The notes: a model not told the origin generated them from the letters alone. A DNA stretch of 64,000 bases from Dipetalonema caudispina (GCA_013365325.1 JABVXV010000100.1:1-64000), one strand, 5' to 3'. Counted from the stretch's first letter, positions 38,701 to 53,202 are shown. Made by a program: numbers and translations.

Positions 38701-41377
38701 TATCAATGTTAAAGGGCGAAAAACTGAATGCAAATGAATGGTCTTTTAGCTACGATCTTCGACATTTTATTCAATTTTAGGAAGGAATACAAATTTAATT
38801 AATTTAAAGGTCATTTAATGTTTCATCTTTTTGTTAGCAGAAATTTACGGCTCAATTTCTCAGATATAATTCACAAATTTACCATTTCTAATATTTTAAG
38901 ATAATCTTGTCCAACCGTAGTTAAATATTTTTACCAGGAAATTTACGGCACCATTTTCAGATTGTATAAATTGAAATGTTCAAATTGGCTTATAAAAAAG
39001 TTTAAGTGTCCTGATTTTGCTTAAGGTGCAAGATCTCCCTTTTTCTCATAAATTTTAAATTGTATAAATTGAAATGTTTTTTTAGACTTCAACTTTTTCA
39101 AATATTGTGATGAAAAACTCAAATCTCGGCATATATATATTTTCACATGACTAGCATTATCATGCTGTTTTCGAATACTCAATGAGCATTTTTATAAACA
39201 TGATACCCTTGGGTATCATTTTTATAAAATTCGAAAAGTTCATTGTAATTTATAGTTTTAACCAACAAGAGGTCTTAAATTTAAAAGAAAAGAAGGAATG
39301 CCTTCTTTGGAATTTCCTCCCTTACAACCGATTTGGCAAAGTAGATCCGTTTTGCTAATTTCTTTTTTGTAATTCACAAATTAACATTTTTGAATTCAAT
39401 TATATATTTAAAAGAAATTAATGACCGACTTAAAAGTTACATATTGCAATTGAATTTGCATATCTTTTGGAATGTTTGACCCATTTATTTCAGTTCAGTT
39501 CAAACAATGCTGTTACACAATAATTTTAAATTTTACGAAGACAAGATCAAGTAATTAAATATTATTAGTCGGTAGATAATATCACAATGTCTATATCCTT
39601 TTAATTGAAATTACATACGAAGATCAAAAATTGTTCAAATCAAAAGTTTGATTTCATGCGAACAAAAAAAAAAAAATAAGTGATGCATAACAATAAATTA
39701 CTTATACTTTTAATTACTTGTAGAAATACTCATTTGAATTAAAAAGAATTTTTTTTTGGAATTTTCATTTAATATGAATCTTTGGCCTTTTGTTTTAGGA
39801 ATACTGATAAGAAATTGATTTTAAGTAATTAATCGAAATTTCACTGCTTTTACTCTTCCTTTATGTCAGAATTTTATTGAAAATTTCAGATTTCATTTTC
39901 AAATTCAATATTTAGCCTTGTACTCAGCTCCTTCAATAATTTTACCTATTATCTGATGTTGAAAATGGCAGTAACTTCGAGATGATATAGCTAATTTCAT
40001 ATATCCAACATATTTTCTATACCTTTCAGGATTTTAAAAACTCTGTCGGGAAGAAAATTGAATTATGGGACTATCCTTTCGGTCATATCAAAGGTGATGA
40101 TAAGGAGATGAACACAGTAGATATTACTCAGAATTTGAATATCATACTGATTCATTTTATATCACATAATATCAGCAAAATTTCAATATCGTACTGAGCC
40201 ACTTCAAATGATCTTAATTAATGGATTCTTAAATTAGCGTGCAATAATCTACCAAAAACATTTAAAATCAAAATAATTACAGAATAGACCAAAATTTCTT
40301 TTTGTTTTTGTCTTAAACCTGTAATTTATACATGTATAACCTAAAATATATTAACATAGGAATTGTTGATCATAGATATAATCATAATGATAACTCTTGA
40401 CGTTGTCTTTATTTCCGTATCTTAAAATTGAATTAAATTTCATTGAAGGAATTCTTCTATTTCAAATATGATTACCGTACTTTTTCTTCAATATAATATG
40501 AATTGCTTCTTCAGCACTATTCATTCACTTATTTCTTCAACAACGGTTATTCTTTTATTTCACTTTCTCCACTTCTCAGACTTCGATAAAGGAATTAGCC
40601 ATTTAAAAAATTTAGCTGTATTGAAAAGAATTTTCAAAAAAAAGAAAACCTATATGAAAACAATTCCAAAAATAAGAATATTTCATGTAACGTCAAAAAA
40701 ATTACTTTCCATACAATATTTTGACAGATCGGGATATTCCAATTGAAATAACAGTTGAACAGGCTAGGATATTCTAGTAGATCATTACTTAAAAAGTTAT
40801 AGTAACTCATTTTATATTGATTTCTTCACCATAAATTCATTTATGCATTAATCACTGTTTTGCTATCCCCTTGATTTACCAATAATCAACCTGAGCTTGC
40901 AATATTATCATACTATGATTATAATAAATAACAATGTTAACTTGCTTAATTACTAAATTGAACTTCTATCTATGATTGTTTTTCATATATTTTTCATACT
41001 GAAATGAAAAATAGCAGTTAATGAAGTTAATAAAATTAATCATCGATAGAATGATAAGCTCATTTACTTCGCGAATTGCTATAACATCAATTAGCACAGT
41101 ATAATAGATCTATTTGCTCGTAAAATCAATGAATTTAAATTTTAAATTAATCAAGATCAACAAACATAGCATCATAGGTTAGAGTATTTGCATTCATTAC
41201 TTATCACTTTCATATTTCTTATCCTGCTTGTTTGTTAGAAAAAGACAAAACAAGCAAGAAGAAAAATTTTGAAAATATTTCAATTTGAACAAATTTTTCT
41301 TTTCATTGCTAACATTTGCTAAAGCACTACGAGAAGAGCGATAGAAAAATTTAATCATATTTTTATGATTATATCAA

Positions 41378-41529
41378 TTTCATATGATTACGTTGATGAT
41401 ATTTTGAATCTATTCATTTGAGTCTTAATTGGTACTGAAATTATTGTGCCACTTAATTAAACTTAGAAGGATTTTTGACTTATCGAAAAATGAATATATT
41501 CAAAATATCGTCGACGCAATCATATGAAA
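41378..41529. repeat. Inverted repeat with 42-bp arms
   Basis: Arms 41378-41419 and 41488-41529 are reverse complements with about four mismatches (shared core catatgatt, gatattttgaat). The spacer between them is about 68 bases and also shows weak self-complementarity, so the whole could fold into one long hairpin. Likely a small foldback element or MITE remnant. Confidence 0.75.
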
Positions 41530-44244
41530 CGGATATTCATTTGATCAAGATTGAAGTTATTACTAACAAATATTGTACCATTTTAATGATAATAATGTAT
41601 GATTTAATTTGATTTTTTGATTTATCGTGGAAATAGCAAAATAAAGAAACGGAAAATGTGAGAAAACCGATAGTTAAGTAAATAAATTTGATGGATAATA
41701 AAGTAAATAGACAGATAAGTAAATAATTTTATCGATAATGGAATAAATGGATGAGTAAACAAAAAAAAAAAAGGAAAAAGAAATGACTTAATAATAGATA
41801 AATTGCCAAAGGAATGAAAAGATAAGCTATCATCTTACAAAATTTTTATCCATCTGAAATATAGCAAATTATCTGAAATTTGTTTACTTTTTCACATCAT
41901 AAAATTTAAATTTCGAATTATCGCAAAATTATTGCTCGAAAAGAAAATATGTAATCTTTTATCTAACAAAAATATTTTGTTAAAGTATTTTCAATTTGAA
42001 ATCTTTTAAAGCTTTTCAGATAAAAATGATTATCAAATTAAACAATCCTTAAAATTTTTTTCTAATATCAGAAATTCAAAAATTTCTAAATTTTTTGATC
42101 GAATGGACATTAATATTTTTTACTAAATATAAATTCATGTTAACAATTTAAGTAATGAATACTAAGGAGAAAGAAAAAGTTTTTTTTATTTGATGCAATA
42201 TTAATTATTTCGTTATTTCTGCAATACTTTTCAGTGTACCGAATTGCAACTTTTGTTTACCGAATTGTAATTAGTGCTAATTAACGGAACAAAAGCCAAT
42301 TATTGCTCATAAGAGTTAAACAACCTTTTAGCAATGAATTGGAAAAATCGATTGAGAACAACAGCTGGTGAACAGTTTTCTTCATATTCATTTTACTCTT
42401 ATTTTCTTTAATTTTACAAAAATAATTTAAATGCATGCTTTAGGATGAAATTTCGTTCCCTCTTTTGTTTTAAATTTACATCTGTTCAAAATAATCAATT
42501 CACTTTTTTTTTTTTTTAAATTAGAGCATACATTACATTATAGAATCAATCGATATCACTGCAGAAATAATTAATGAGAATTTTTTAAGTATTTAAGTAA
42601 AAATTACGTATTGCTTCTTACGTCTTTTTTCACATTCTTTCTATCCTCTCTTATTTCGTCCTTTGAAAATCGAATAAAAAAAAACGAAACATTAAATAAA
42701 AACTTCACATTACTTTTTGTGCTTTTCTTTTCATTCTTTCTACCTTCTCCGATTTCGTCGTCATCTTCTTCTTTGAAAATTAGCAACAAAAAAAAAAAAA
42801 AAAAGAGCATTACTTTTAATTTGTTCACTGGCTATAAAGGAATTAGTGAATAAAAGTTAGTGGACAGAAAGCTTTCAGATGTTATTCTATCATCGAATTA
42901 GTTCTTATCGATCATTGTTGTACAGTTAAGATAAAATATAAAAATTTCCTTCTTTTTTTTTTATCGATTTATTTCAATATGTGAAGAAACATTTCATTTG
43001 TTTTAGAAAGTCTCCATTAAAAGATTCATCGGTTTTTTTTTACATTTTTTTTTTTTTTTTTTGTATAAAAATAAAATAAGATTTGTGTCTTTGATTCACT
43101 CTATTTGCATTTTTTCTTAAATGTCCTTGATAAATATGCTAGGAACAAAATTTTCTCAACTCAATTAGTTGTTAGTTACATTTCTGTCATTTCTAGGAAA
43201 TTGAAAAATTTTTACGAAAATTTCATATTTGAATATGATTTAAAGGATTGTTCCATCTGAATAAATGGTCATTTTTGAATTTTGGAAATTGGAAAGACTT
43301 GAACAAAGAAAAAAAAAATCCAGCGTTGTTATCATTTAATCACTTCTACTAAGATAAAATTTTAAATAAACTTTTTTGGGTAATTTAAACTTTTTTCAAA
43401 CATTTTTCTATTTTCTTTTGCGGATTTTGAAGTGCCTCAAAATGGTTATAGTAATTTTGAAAATTTACATTAAATGTTCTTTTCCAGACAAACTTCTTGT
43501 CTTCATCTTTTTTCTTTTCCACTAATCAGTAGCAAGAAGCTTTTACTCCATCCCAATGTATGCAATCAGGCGACGTTTTACCCAAATTAGTTGCACTTAT
43601 CCGAAGTCACTTACCCGAATCATTTGTAAAATATTTACTTGACAGAATCAATTGAATGCTGATGAAATTTGATTTAGATTTGTAGTAATTGCCAAGATGT
43701 GCATAAACAAATCTCATGAAACATTTGCATAAAATTTCTTGAAGGACTTGGTGACTTTAATACTTTTTAATTTTATAAATTCTTCTTATTGGTTGAAAAT
43801 TTATATTTAATAGAAAGGATTTAGTTTAAAGTTTTCTCCAAATAAATTTGTCACCTTTTTTTCCTTAAATAACATTGCAAATTTCTATTCCAAAACTTAT
43901 CATCTATCCTTGGTTCATTTCATGGAAATTGAATCATTTTAGATTTATTACCTGCTAATTTGGTTAGACAATATTTTGCCATGATTTAATATCCTAAAAA
44001 CATACTACTTCCGAATTCGCCTAAAACTTCCAATGACATGTTTTAGTACATTTCATTCTTATGATAAAGAGCAGAGAAATGAAAGTGAAATTCATCACGA
44101 TGTAAAATACTCAAATTAAACCAATTTTACAGTGAAATTCATGACAAAAAAAAAATTTCACAAAAAATTTTTTAATTTTTTCCCTTCGAAATGATCAATA
44201 CTTTTTTAAATTTGAATTTGCTCCTATCATTTAAATTTTAGTAT

Positions 44245-44364
44245 TGCAATAATAATGATAATAATAATGAGAATAATAATGAGAATAATAATAATAATGA
44301 TAATGATAATAATAATAGTAATAATTATAATAATAATAGTAATGATAATAATAATAATAATTGC
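44245..44364. repeat. (AAT)n-like interrupted tract
   Basis: Trinucleotide AAT repeats interrupted by GAG, GAT and AGT units. Confidence 0.9.
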
Positions 44365-47240
44365 TAATTACTTTGTAATTAATAATTATTTGTAATAATC
44401 AGTTAAAATTTTAAATACTATCATCCCTTTTTTCCGTTTCCTTTTTCTTTCTGTTTTTTTCCACTTTATTTTTTTCTTTTCTTTTTTCCTTTTACATTAT
44501 TTCGTCATATGCAAGAATGCACACATAGACAATTTACATAAAGAATTGATGCTAAAATGCTAAATAGAACTAACTTCATGGGAAGACACTTTTTTTATAA
44601 ATGCTTCTTTCTCTTTTCCGTCTTTTCCGGAAACCTTCCCTTTCTTTTTCCCTTCATTCGGATGATAACTTCGTATTTTATCTTCTTCTTTCATATTTAC
44701 CCTTTTTCAATTTAAAAACACTTTGAGGACTTTTTTTCGCACTTTGCTTTTTGTTTATTCAAAGTTTTTTTTTGCAGGATCATCAAAAAAAGAATACTTA
44801 GGAATGATACCATAAAGTATTATCTTAGAATTAATAAAGTTTTAACTTCCCAAAAAAAAAAAAAATCTTTTTTTGAATTTCAAGAAATTTGAGATAAAAT
44901 ATTTTAAAGCAAAAAAGAAAATATCATTACAGGTGTGAAATTTATAGTTTGAAAACTAAAAGGAAAAAAATATTGTTTTCTTCTTGAATTTTTTTTTTCC
45001 TTTTCTCTAACTTTTTTTCTTTCTTACTTGAAATAGAACTAATATTAAGAAAAAACCAGTTGTAAATTAAGATATTTTATGCATAGAATAATCCTACAAA
45101 TTTTGAAATTAATTCCAAATTTTAAGCATAATTTGCCTTTTTATCAAAAATTTTTCATATACTGCAATTGTCATTTTCATTTATTTTTACGAAATAAATG
45201 CGTCAATGTCAATTTAACAATCATTTGCTCAGTAAATTAGCAATTACAACAATTTGCCGTTTGATATTTAATTTATTTCAATAGTAAACAACAAATTTCG
45301 TTTATTGGTTAAAAAAAAGCATGGTGGTAGAATAAAATCAACAAACGTCATTTTTTGTTTTGCTAAAATAAACGAAAATTAATTGATGCAGGAAAGATTA
45401 TATGCAAATTAAATTTGACGAAAACAGTATAAATTAAACGATGAAATATCAATTTCATGAGATTTCATTTTTGTTCTTCTTTTCTTCTTTTTTCCACTCT
45501 GAGAATTCATTTGTTTGTTTGTTGCACAAATTTTAATAAAATTCAATTTCAACATGTCAACGAAAAAATAACGATAGGCCACATAGATATGCATAATAAT
45601 AAATGCATCAGCATATTTTCTATTGGGGCTATATTCTTACAGTATCGAATTTTGGACTGATATGTTAAGGAACTGTTTATTAATTAATAACTTTTAATAT
45701 GGACTTCTATTTGGCGTAAATTAGATTTAAAATTAAGTAAATAAAATTTTGACACACTTTTTCTGAAAAATTCACAATAGTATTTTGTAACATTTGTAAT
45801 ATGGATCGATAGGAAAAGAATATTAAATTTTATGAAAATGCAATCGAAATATCATTTGAGAATTTTGGATCGCAAGTGGATATAGAAAATTATTTGCAAA
45901 TAAATATAGCCATCACATGAAAGGTTTTTAATGTCAATCCATCATTTTATACTTTTAAGTAACTATAGCTTGACACTGTTACACTTAAATACAGAATAAT
46001 TTCATAATGATATTAAAATGTTGAAATGAAATTGATTTGCTTTAATAGATGCTGCTTATACAATTATTGTTTAATATATAACTTCAAATTTGTCCGTTAT
46101 AGAAACGTTAATTTGCATCTATGATAAAAACTTGAATTAAAAAAAAAAAAAGAAAAACAGAATTACAAATTTGAAATTGGTCAAATGTTACTATTTATAG
46201 GTCAATTATCTATCATTCATCCTCACAATACCAATCTAATTGTCATATTTTACATCAAACTCTTTTACGGTTACATTAAAAACTCATCATTCAATTATTA
46301 CTTCAATATGTGAAAATTGTCTCCTAATTTTGTATACATTTATTTAGGGACTTTTTTCAGTTGCCAAATGTTTAAATAAAATTTAAAAATAAATATTTCA
46401 CCACAAATTCGTGAAGTTTCGACAATGTTAACGTTTATTCCTATCCTCGAAATGTTTTTTTTTTTTTTTTTTTTATCTTTTTCTTTCATTTGAAAAAAAT
46501 AAAAATAAAAAGTCATTCTCACACGCTTTGAAGATATTTTGCTCTTTAAGTCCACTTCTTGCTATTTCTTCGCTCCTTTTTTTTTTTGTTTTGAAAATTA
46601 ATCCAAATTTAACTTTTTCCACTTACAAATTAAAAAAATTTTGATGCAATTAATAAATGCCATAATTTTTTCTTATCCTCTTTAACAATTTTAATCCTTT
46701 AACATGATATCAACTTTTTTCAATCATTACGATAATAATAATTCGTTTATAAAATTTCATTATCATTATGAGAACAATAATTCGTTTATCAAATTTTTGG
46801 TTATAAAATACAAATTGTTTGAATTCTGATAGAAGCAAAAATTCAAAGCTGAACTTCATGCGAACATAAAACTAAACTTATTATACGTATGTAACATAAT
46901 TTAATTTCACCACTAATAAGTTTTTGCTATTGGATGAATTAAAGTTAATATATTATATCATAAGTTTTCCGCCTCTTCTGAAATAATAATTATTTCTCGA
47001 TGGGAAGAATTTCCTCTAAATCAATACAGTTGTATGTTACGCTGCTGCAAATTAAATGCTTAAATAATTTGAATAAACAGTTCTATTTTCATCTTATATT
47101 TCATTTTATTATATAATTCGAATAGCCATGTTTTGTACCTCAATCAATCAATCAATTAAATAGTACATCAAAAATTACTCAATGTTTATCGTATGATTAT
47201 ATTTTCTGTCATCAGTGAACTTCTTGATAAGTTAATATAA

Positions 47241-47253
47241 TTTTTATTTTTAG
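47241..47253 (+). promoter_or_regulatory. Candidate trans-splice acceptor
   Basis: tttttattttag-type acceptor whose AG is at 47252-47253, 20 bases before the globin ATG at 47273. Confidence 0.45.
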
Positions 47254-47272
47254 CATAAATCAGAAAAGAAAA

Positions 47273-50200
47273 ATGGGCAATAAAGAATCAACGAATGTTC
47301 ATGATTCAACAAAAATAGCTCGTAAAAGTTCCTATAAAAGACATTCACATACGACATCACCGTCTCGAACAAGAAGTGATTCAATCCCACATCCACAAAG
47401 GTATCAATCATAATTATATTTAACATTTAATTCTATTAATTATAATTTCTCATTTTATTCTTCCATTCAAAACATCTACATATATAATACACCAAAAAGC
47501 ATTCGCTATTTTTTCACCTTACTTTAATTTTTCCATTTCTTTCTTTCTCTTTTTGAAGTTTAGTAAGCAAAAATGCAAATTTTTTAATCACTTTTAAAGT
47601 GCAATTTCAATTTATTAAGTAAAACCATTAAAAATTTTGAACTTTTATCATAAATATTCATTATCATTGTTGAAATAAATATCTATGCAAAAAAGAAAAA
47701 AGAAAAAAGAAAGGACAAAAACTCGTTGTGCAACATTTTTTTTTTTTTTTTTTTGAGTTATTTTCATTTTTCTTTGGCTAAAAGGATGTGACGAAAAAGT
47801 GGAGATAAAAAAAAAAAAGTTAATTACCGTATCAATTTATAGCTAATGCCTTGTTGTTGCTGGTACTTCCTATTATTTCCTTATTTCCTTCAAACTATCT
47901 CTAAAATAGGGAAAAATTGTTCACTTTTGGGAAATGCATTCAATTATTTTGCAGCAAAGAAGAAAAAAAAGGAAGGAAAAAATATATCGGTGTCTTTTTA
48001 TATAGTAACAAAAATAAATTTTTTTTTAACAAAAAGAAAAACTAATAATAATTAATAATTTTTGGTGTAACATTTATTTTTTGTTTTTTACTGCATTTAG
48101 ATTATAATTTAATATGATGGATTATTTATTTCTGCATCCAATCATTTTCAATTAATTTTAACCCTGTTTAAATAAATAAAATTGGATTTCTTTTACTTTG
48201 CTCGAAAAAAGGAACGAAACAAAAAGCAAAAACAAAAGGAACGAAATGATTACTTAAGATGAGAAAAAGATGTTTCAAATAAGTAAATAAACTTTAATTT
48301 AATCTAATTTAATGTAACATTAAAGTTTCGTCCATTCTTCTCTCCCCTTTTTAACTAATCATTTTGCTAGTCAATAAACGGCAACACAATTGAAAACATT
48401 CCATACTGCATAATTTCAGTTTTTTGAATATTCATAAAAAATTTTCTATGAAATCCAAAAATCTAACTAGTTTTTTTAATTTCAAACAAATTTCAGTTCT
48501 CGCAAATTATCAAGTTTTCGAAAAGAGGAAGAAACAGAACTACCGATTGCTACAATTGAAAAAAATCGTAGCAAATCATTTCGTGCTTCCTCTGGACAAT
48601 CAAGGTAATTGCTTTCTTTCAAAAATAAAAACTTTTTTTTCTTTGAAGAAAAAAGAATATTTCAATAAACAAAATCAATTAGTATAGATGTTTTTGTTTA
48701 TTAGTATGGGATTTTTATAAACACAGGTAATTATGGCTGTTTGAGTGATGAGTTAAAACTTCCATGTAGCAGATCTTTGAATAAATTAATTTCAATAACA
48801 TTATTATCATTTCACATAGAACGTAACTTGAAAATGAATCCTTTCCACTAATTGTTTAATTGATGCTATTGATTAGACTAACTTAACTTTTTACAGGATA
48901 TCTTTTTATCAACTTGTTTGAAATTCCTGGAAATGCCTATCAGCAATATACTTTGGTATAAAAACGGATTTATATAATCAGCGTACAAATCGAAGTCTAA
49001 ATTAAAATTACAAAACGAAAACAAAATAATTTATGGTAAAGAAAGTGGAAGGATAATTAAATTTTTATTCGTTTTCATCTTTTTTTTTTTTTTTTTAAAT
49101 TTTTATTCTCACTCGCAGATATATGAATGGTGCTAGACGACGATCGAATATTTGTGAAATTACGGGTTTGAGTGCGCATCAAAAAGCAATCCTAACGACA
49201 ATGTGGCGACAATTACCACGTGGTTTAGTATTTGATCTCGGGAAGCGTGTCTTTGAAATAGTCTTTGAACGAGATCCAAATTTATTGGTAGTAATTAATT
49301 TGGAGCATCTCCAAAATACTGATCAATGGCAAGAGCATGTAAACTTTCGAACTCATGCTCAAGTGAACTTTTAATTTTTTTTTTTATCGTTCAAATGAAC
49401 ATTTTAGAAATAAAATTTTACTGACACATAAAAAGTGAAAAATTGATAAATACTTAAAGCATGTTGGAAATTATTAAAAAAAGAAAGAAAAACAACAAAC
49501 TAATGAACACATGAACAAAATAGTAAAAATATCGGAAGTAAAATTTCAAAATTGGTAGTTATCGGATGAATAAATTATATTTCAGAGAAATGAGTTCAAT
49601 GCATTAAAGGTAATGTTAGAAAAAAGAATTGTTCAAACTGCGTTTATTTATAACAAAACTTTGCAATAGAATTACTGATTCAAGTGATCAATAATTAGGA
49701 AAAACAATTAATAATTAAACCAAGTAATCAGAAAGTGGTATACTGTTATCACCAATGAAAGATGAATAATATGTCAATCTTTTGTTGATCATTAATTATC
49801 TGATTATCATTATCAAATATTTCTCCTCTTTTTCCTCTCAAAGGAATGAAGATGGTTTCTTAGCACTGAAAATACGATCATTAGCTATTCTTAACTTATA
49901 TTATTTTTTTTTTTCAATAATTTCAATAGTCATATTTTTGTAAGATTTTTTCATTGAATTTCCAAATTTTATTAAAATGCGTTGAATTTAAATGTTAAAG
50001 AGATATTTTCAGAATTTTATCGAAAATAATGACTGAATTTCAAATATATACTGCTAATTTTATCTCATTTATCTTCATTATATTTCTCGACAATTCCTCC
50101 TTCCTAAAAGCTAATTGAGCAATATATTTTTCGCTAAAATATATTTCTTAAATACTATTTCAAAAGGAATTCTTTCTATAATATTAAATAATACTCTCGA

Positions 50201-51440
50201 AATTACAACCAAAAATAAAGCTATAAAAATTCGTTTCTTAGTAAAATAAAAAGCATTACTTTTTTCGGGCAAAAAAAAAAGCAAAAAATTGATGTGTTTT
50301 TTCATTCCATTACATATTTGTTCGTTTTTGTTGTGAGAAAAAAAAAATCGCTTCTTTTTCTTATTTCCTTTATTTATTTCCTGTTTTTTTTAATTTTGAT
50401 TTTAATTTTAATGATGGCAAAATTAAAGCACCCTTCTAACTTCTATAATTTTTTAACAAAAATTAATCTCGTTTTTTCATTTCTTTCCTATTATCATGAA
50501 ATTAATGAGAACAGAGAAATATTGTTATCAATCTCTTAAAAACGAAAAAAACAACGACAAAAGTTTTTTGTAAATTACGTAATTAATTTGATCTCCAAAG
50601 AAAGGAAAATAAAAAATCATCTGTTAATTGTGCATATTTTTTTTTGCACATTTATAAACATTATTCATTAAGATTGATTAAATTTATCAAATTTCCTTTT
50701 CTTTTCTTAAATAATAATCTTAGAAGCATTCCATTTCAGCGTTTTACCCATGCACTATCACAATCAATGCGCAATTTGGCGGAACCGATCGTAGCAGCTG
50801 ATCGATTGCAAGAATTTGGCGCAGCTTACGTAAATCAGGAAGGTATTGCGTATGAAGGCTTTAATGCCTGTATTCCGCATAGCTACTGGGATCGACTTTC
50901 AGCAGCAGTTACGACAACGGCGAAAGAATTTCTAAATAAACAACAAGTGAAAGGTTTCACTTCTTTCTTCCTTTCGACAATTATTTATTTATATCATACA
51001 TAGTTTTAAACAGATTTCTAATTATTGTAAGGCAAAACTTTAAAAAAATGAAAAATAAGAATTTTTATTTACATTTCTCTAAACAAATGAATTTTTATTT
51101 CCAAAGCATTTTTTAGTTGTCTTATTTCTTTTACGTTTCATTTTAAAAAATAACTAAATATAATTGCATGAAAATATCGAAATTATTTCACAAAATCCTG
51201 CTGGTCGTAATTGATATTTAAATCATATGAAGTTTGCATTTAGATCAATTGATATAAAGCTAAATAATTCACACTTAAGTAAGTATGACTAATAATCAAA
51301 TAAAAATAATTAATAGTAAAATTCAACTTAAATATATTGTTGAAATTACAGCTTCGAAGAAAAATCTAACAGTTGACGATGCATTATCAAATGACGAAAG
51401 AAGGGATTCGAGGAGTTTATTTTCACAGGTTCAGACCTGA
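47273..51440 (+). CDS. Atypical globin with N-terminal extension
   Basis: Five exons: 47273-47400, 48497-48604, 49119-49362, 50740-50953 and 51352-51440, phases consistent, 260 residues ending in TGA. The first 90 or so residues are a Ser/Arg/Lys-rich extension starting MGNKES, which could be N-myristoylated. The globin domain spans about 95-225. The A-helix Trp is present (W108), as is the E7 His in FRTHAQRF (H158). At the F8 position the motif reads EFGAAYVNQEG, so Tyr190 stands where the proximal haem-ligating His is expected, and the CD1 region (LLVVINLE) lacks the usual Phe. Nematodes have many divergent globins with extensions, often neuronal and membrane-anchored. A haem-binding defect or a sensor/structural role is inference. 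The last donor candidate (CAG|gttcag) could add another exon instead of the stop at 51438. Confidence 0.8.
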
Positions 51441-53120
51441 TATTTATTTCTTCCACTTTTTTTTTTCAAAACAAAGTCCGTTAGAATATTATAACCGACA
51501 ATTAGTATTTTCGTCAAATCCTAATTTACTTCATATTTCTTTTACCATTTCATCTTTGATAGTTACCACACTACAATTATGTCACCTTCAACCTGAAAAT
51601 GAACTCTTCTGATATTATAGATGTCGAGTATTCATGAATTTGCATAAATCAAATAGGCTGGACATAGTAATGAATAAATTTGGATGAAAAAATTAAATAC
51701 CTACTAAAATATGCATAGGTTTCGGCAAATATCAGTGCCTGGAGCATATTGGCGCAATTTATTTCTAATCAAATTCGATTTGGCTATGAAATGGAACTAA
51801 TGCTGAGAGTGGAACTGAAGAAACTCAATGTTAATGGGCAAATGAAATTGCCCAAAAGTGATTAGCTAATTAAAGGTGACAAGCTAAAGCTAATACAGAA
51901 TTATTTATCATTCAGTGGGATGCGAAATAAACATGGCACTGGAAGATTAAAAAGCTACAAAAGGTATTTTGGGAGCTTTTTTGATCCATTGATTTTTGAT
52001 TTCCGATTTTTCAAGGGATTAGTCCTACTGAATGTCTATAGACATTTCCATTACTTTCCATTGTGTTCGGATCATTTATTTGCGCAGCTTTGTTATTTAC
52101 ATGTTGTAGAATAATTCTACAATGATTTCATGTGATTTTTTTTTTTTGAAGTAATCAATAATATGCACTACAACTATTTGCATTTTTAATATTTTTGATT
52201 TTCGAATATTTTACGATTATAAATATTCGATACATTTTTATTTTCATATTCAATAATAGTTCAAAGATCAAAATTTTTCGGATTATCCTCTCGAGAAATA
52301 GTTCAAATCATTTTTCGTTGGCAATATTGTCATTGAATATAATGTGTATGTATGTGTATGTTTATGGATATCTGTGTGTATTTGATACTTGGAACTTTCT
52401 CAAGTCCATGATCAGATTTTTTTTTTTTTTTTTTTTTAAATATTCAGATCTTATAAAAACTTCTAATGAACTTCCCCCATTTGCTATCTAATAATAATAA
52501 AAATTTTCATATCCAATTGAAAAGCAAGGAAGCTAACTTTTTTCATTTCTAAAAAGGCAATATTAACAAACTATGTAGTCCGTGAAAATCCATGATCGAT
52601 GCAATATCCATAAGGAAGTAAAGTGGCTGAATGAGTGATAATTCAAGCCTCGACAATAAAAAGCAGCCTTATTTGCTTAGCTAAGTGTTACTAAGAAGAT
52701 TATCCATCTTTATCCACACACATATTTGTTTGGTATCTTTTACATAATATCATATCAATATTATCAATAAATGTCAAATAGCATCTACATGGATAAAATA
52801 TGTCATCTGTATACTACTGATATTGAGGTTGAAACCAAAGAAAACTTAAGCCATATGTTCGATATATTTCTACTTTCATAGTTGAAACGTGGCAAAATAT
52901 CATTTTAAATTGAGGAGAAATATTGAGAGCAGGAAATTAAAAGGATTATTTAGATGATTTAATTTAAGGAAAGCAATGATTCACTAATCTCAAATTGGAG
53001 CAACGTTACCAGGCCATTTTAGATCATAAGAAAGGAACAGTTTCACCCATAAAACTTGTTTGTTTTATTTTCATCAATGTATCTTTGTGTAGCATTTCCT
53101 GAAGATCAAAAACCTGTTGT
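51441..53120. other. Intergenic, no gene
   Basis: AT-rich. It contains a small hairpin (gggcaa, six-base loop, ttgccc at 51836-51853) and a near-palindrome at about 52105-52123 (ttgtagaataattctacaa). Open frames here lack splice support. Confidence 0.5.
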
Positions 53121-53202
53121 TGACGGAAGTGGGATTCGAACCCACGCCTCCGAAGAGACTGGTGCCTTAAACCAGCGCCTTAGACCGCTCGGCCATCCCG
53201 CC
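53121..53202 (-). tRNA. tRNA-Leu, anticodon AAG
   Basis: An 82-base cloverleaf on the minus strand. Acceptor stem GGCGGGA pairs with TTCCGTC (two G-T wobbles). The D-arm/A box is TGGCCGAGCGG, the anticodon stem CTGGT/ACCAG holds loop TTAAGGC with anticodon AAG, a short variable arm of the class II (Leu/Ser) type follows, and the T-arm is GTGGG-TTCGAAT-CCCAC (B box). There is no intron. A34 should be edited to inosine, reading CUU, CUC and CUA. It lies downstream of the mitochondrial carrier gene and is transcribed independently by RNA polymerase III. Confidence 0.95.

Larger units (their letters stand above)
35791..47240. other. Gene-poor 11.5-kb region
   Basis: AT-rich sequence between the divergently oriented Kazal and globin genes. 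It contains many poly-A/T runs, an (AAT)n-like tract at 44245-44364 and an inverted repeat at 41378-41529. Scattered GGCCTT/AAGGC words at about 37200-37410 are of unclear meaning. The longest open frames (for example 40468-40746, plus) are AT-driven and lack splice support. No gene is called. Confidence 0.6.

Noticed and set aside
40468..40746. Plus-strand 92-codon open frame
   Set aside because: Composition is AT-driven, with Lys/Phe/Ile runs, no motif and no neighbouring exons with matching phase.
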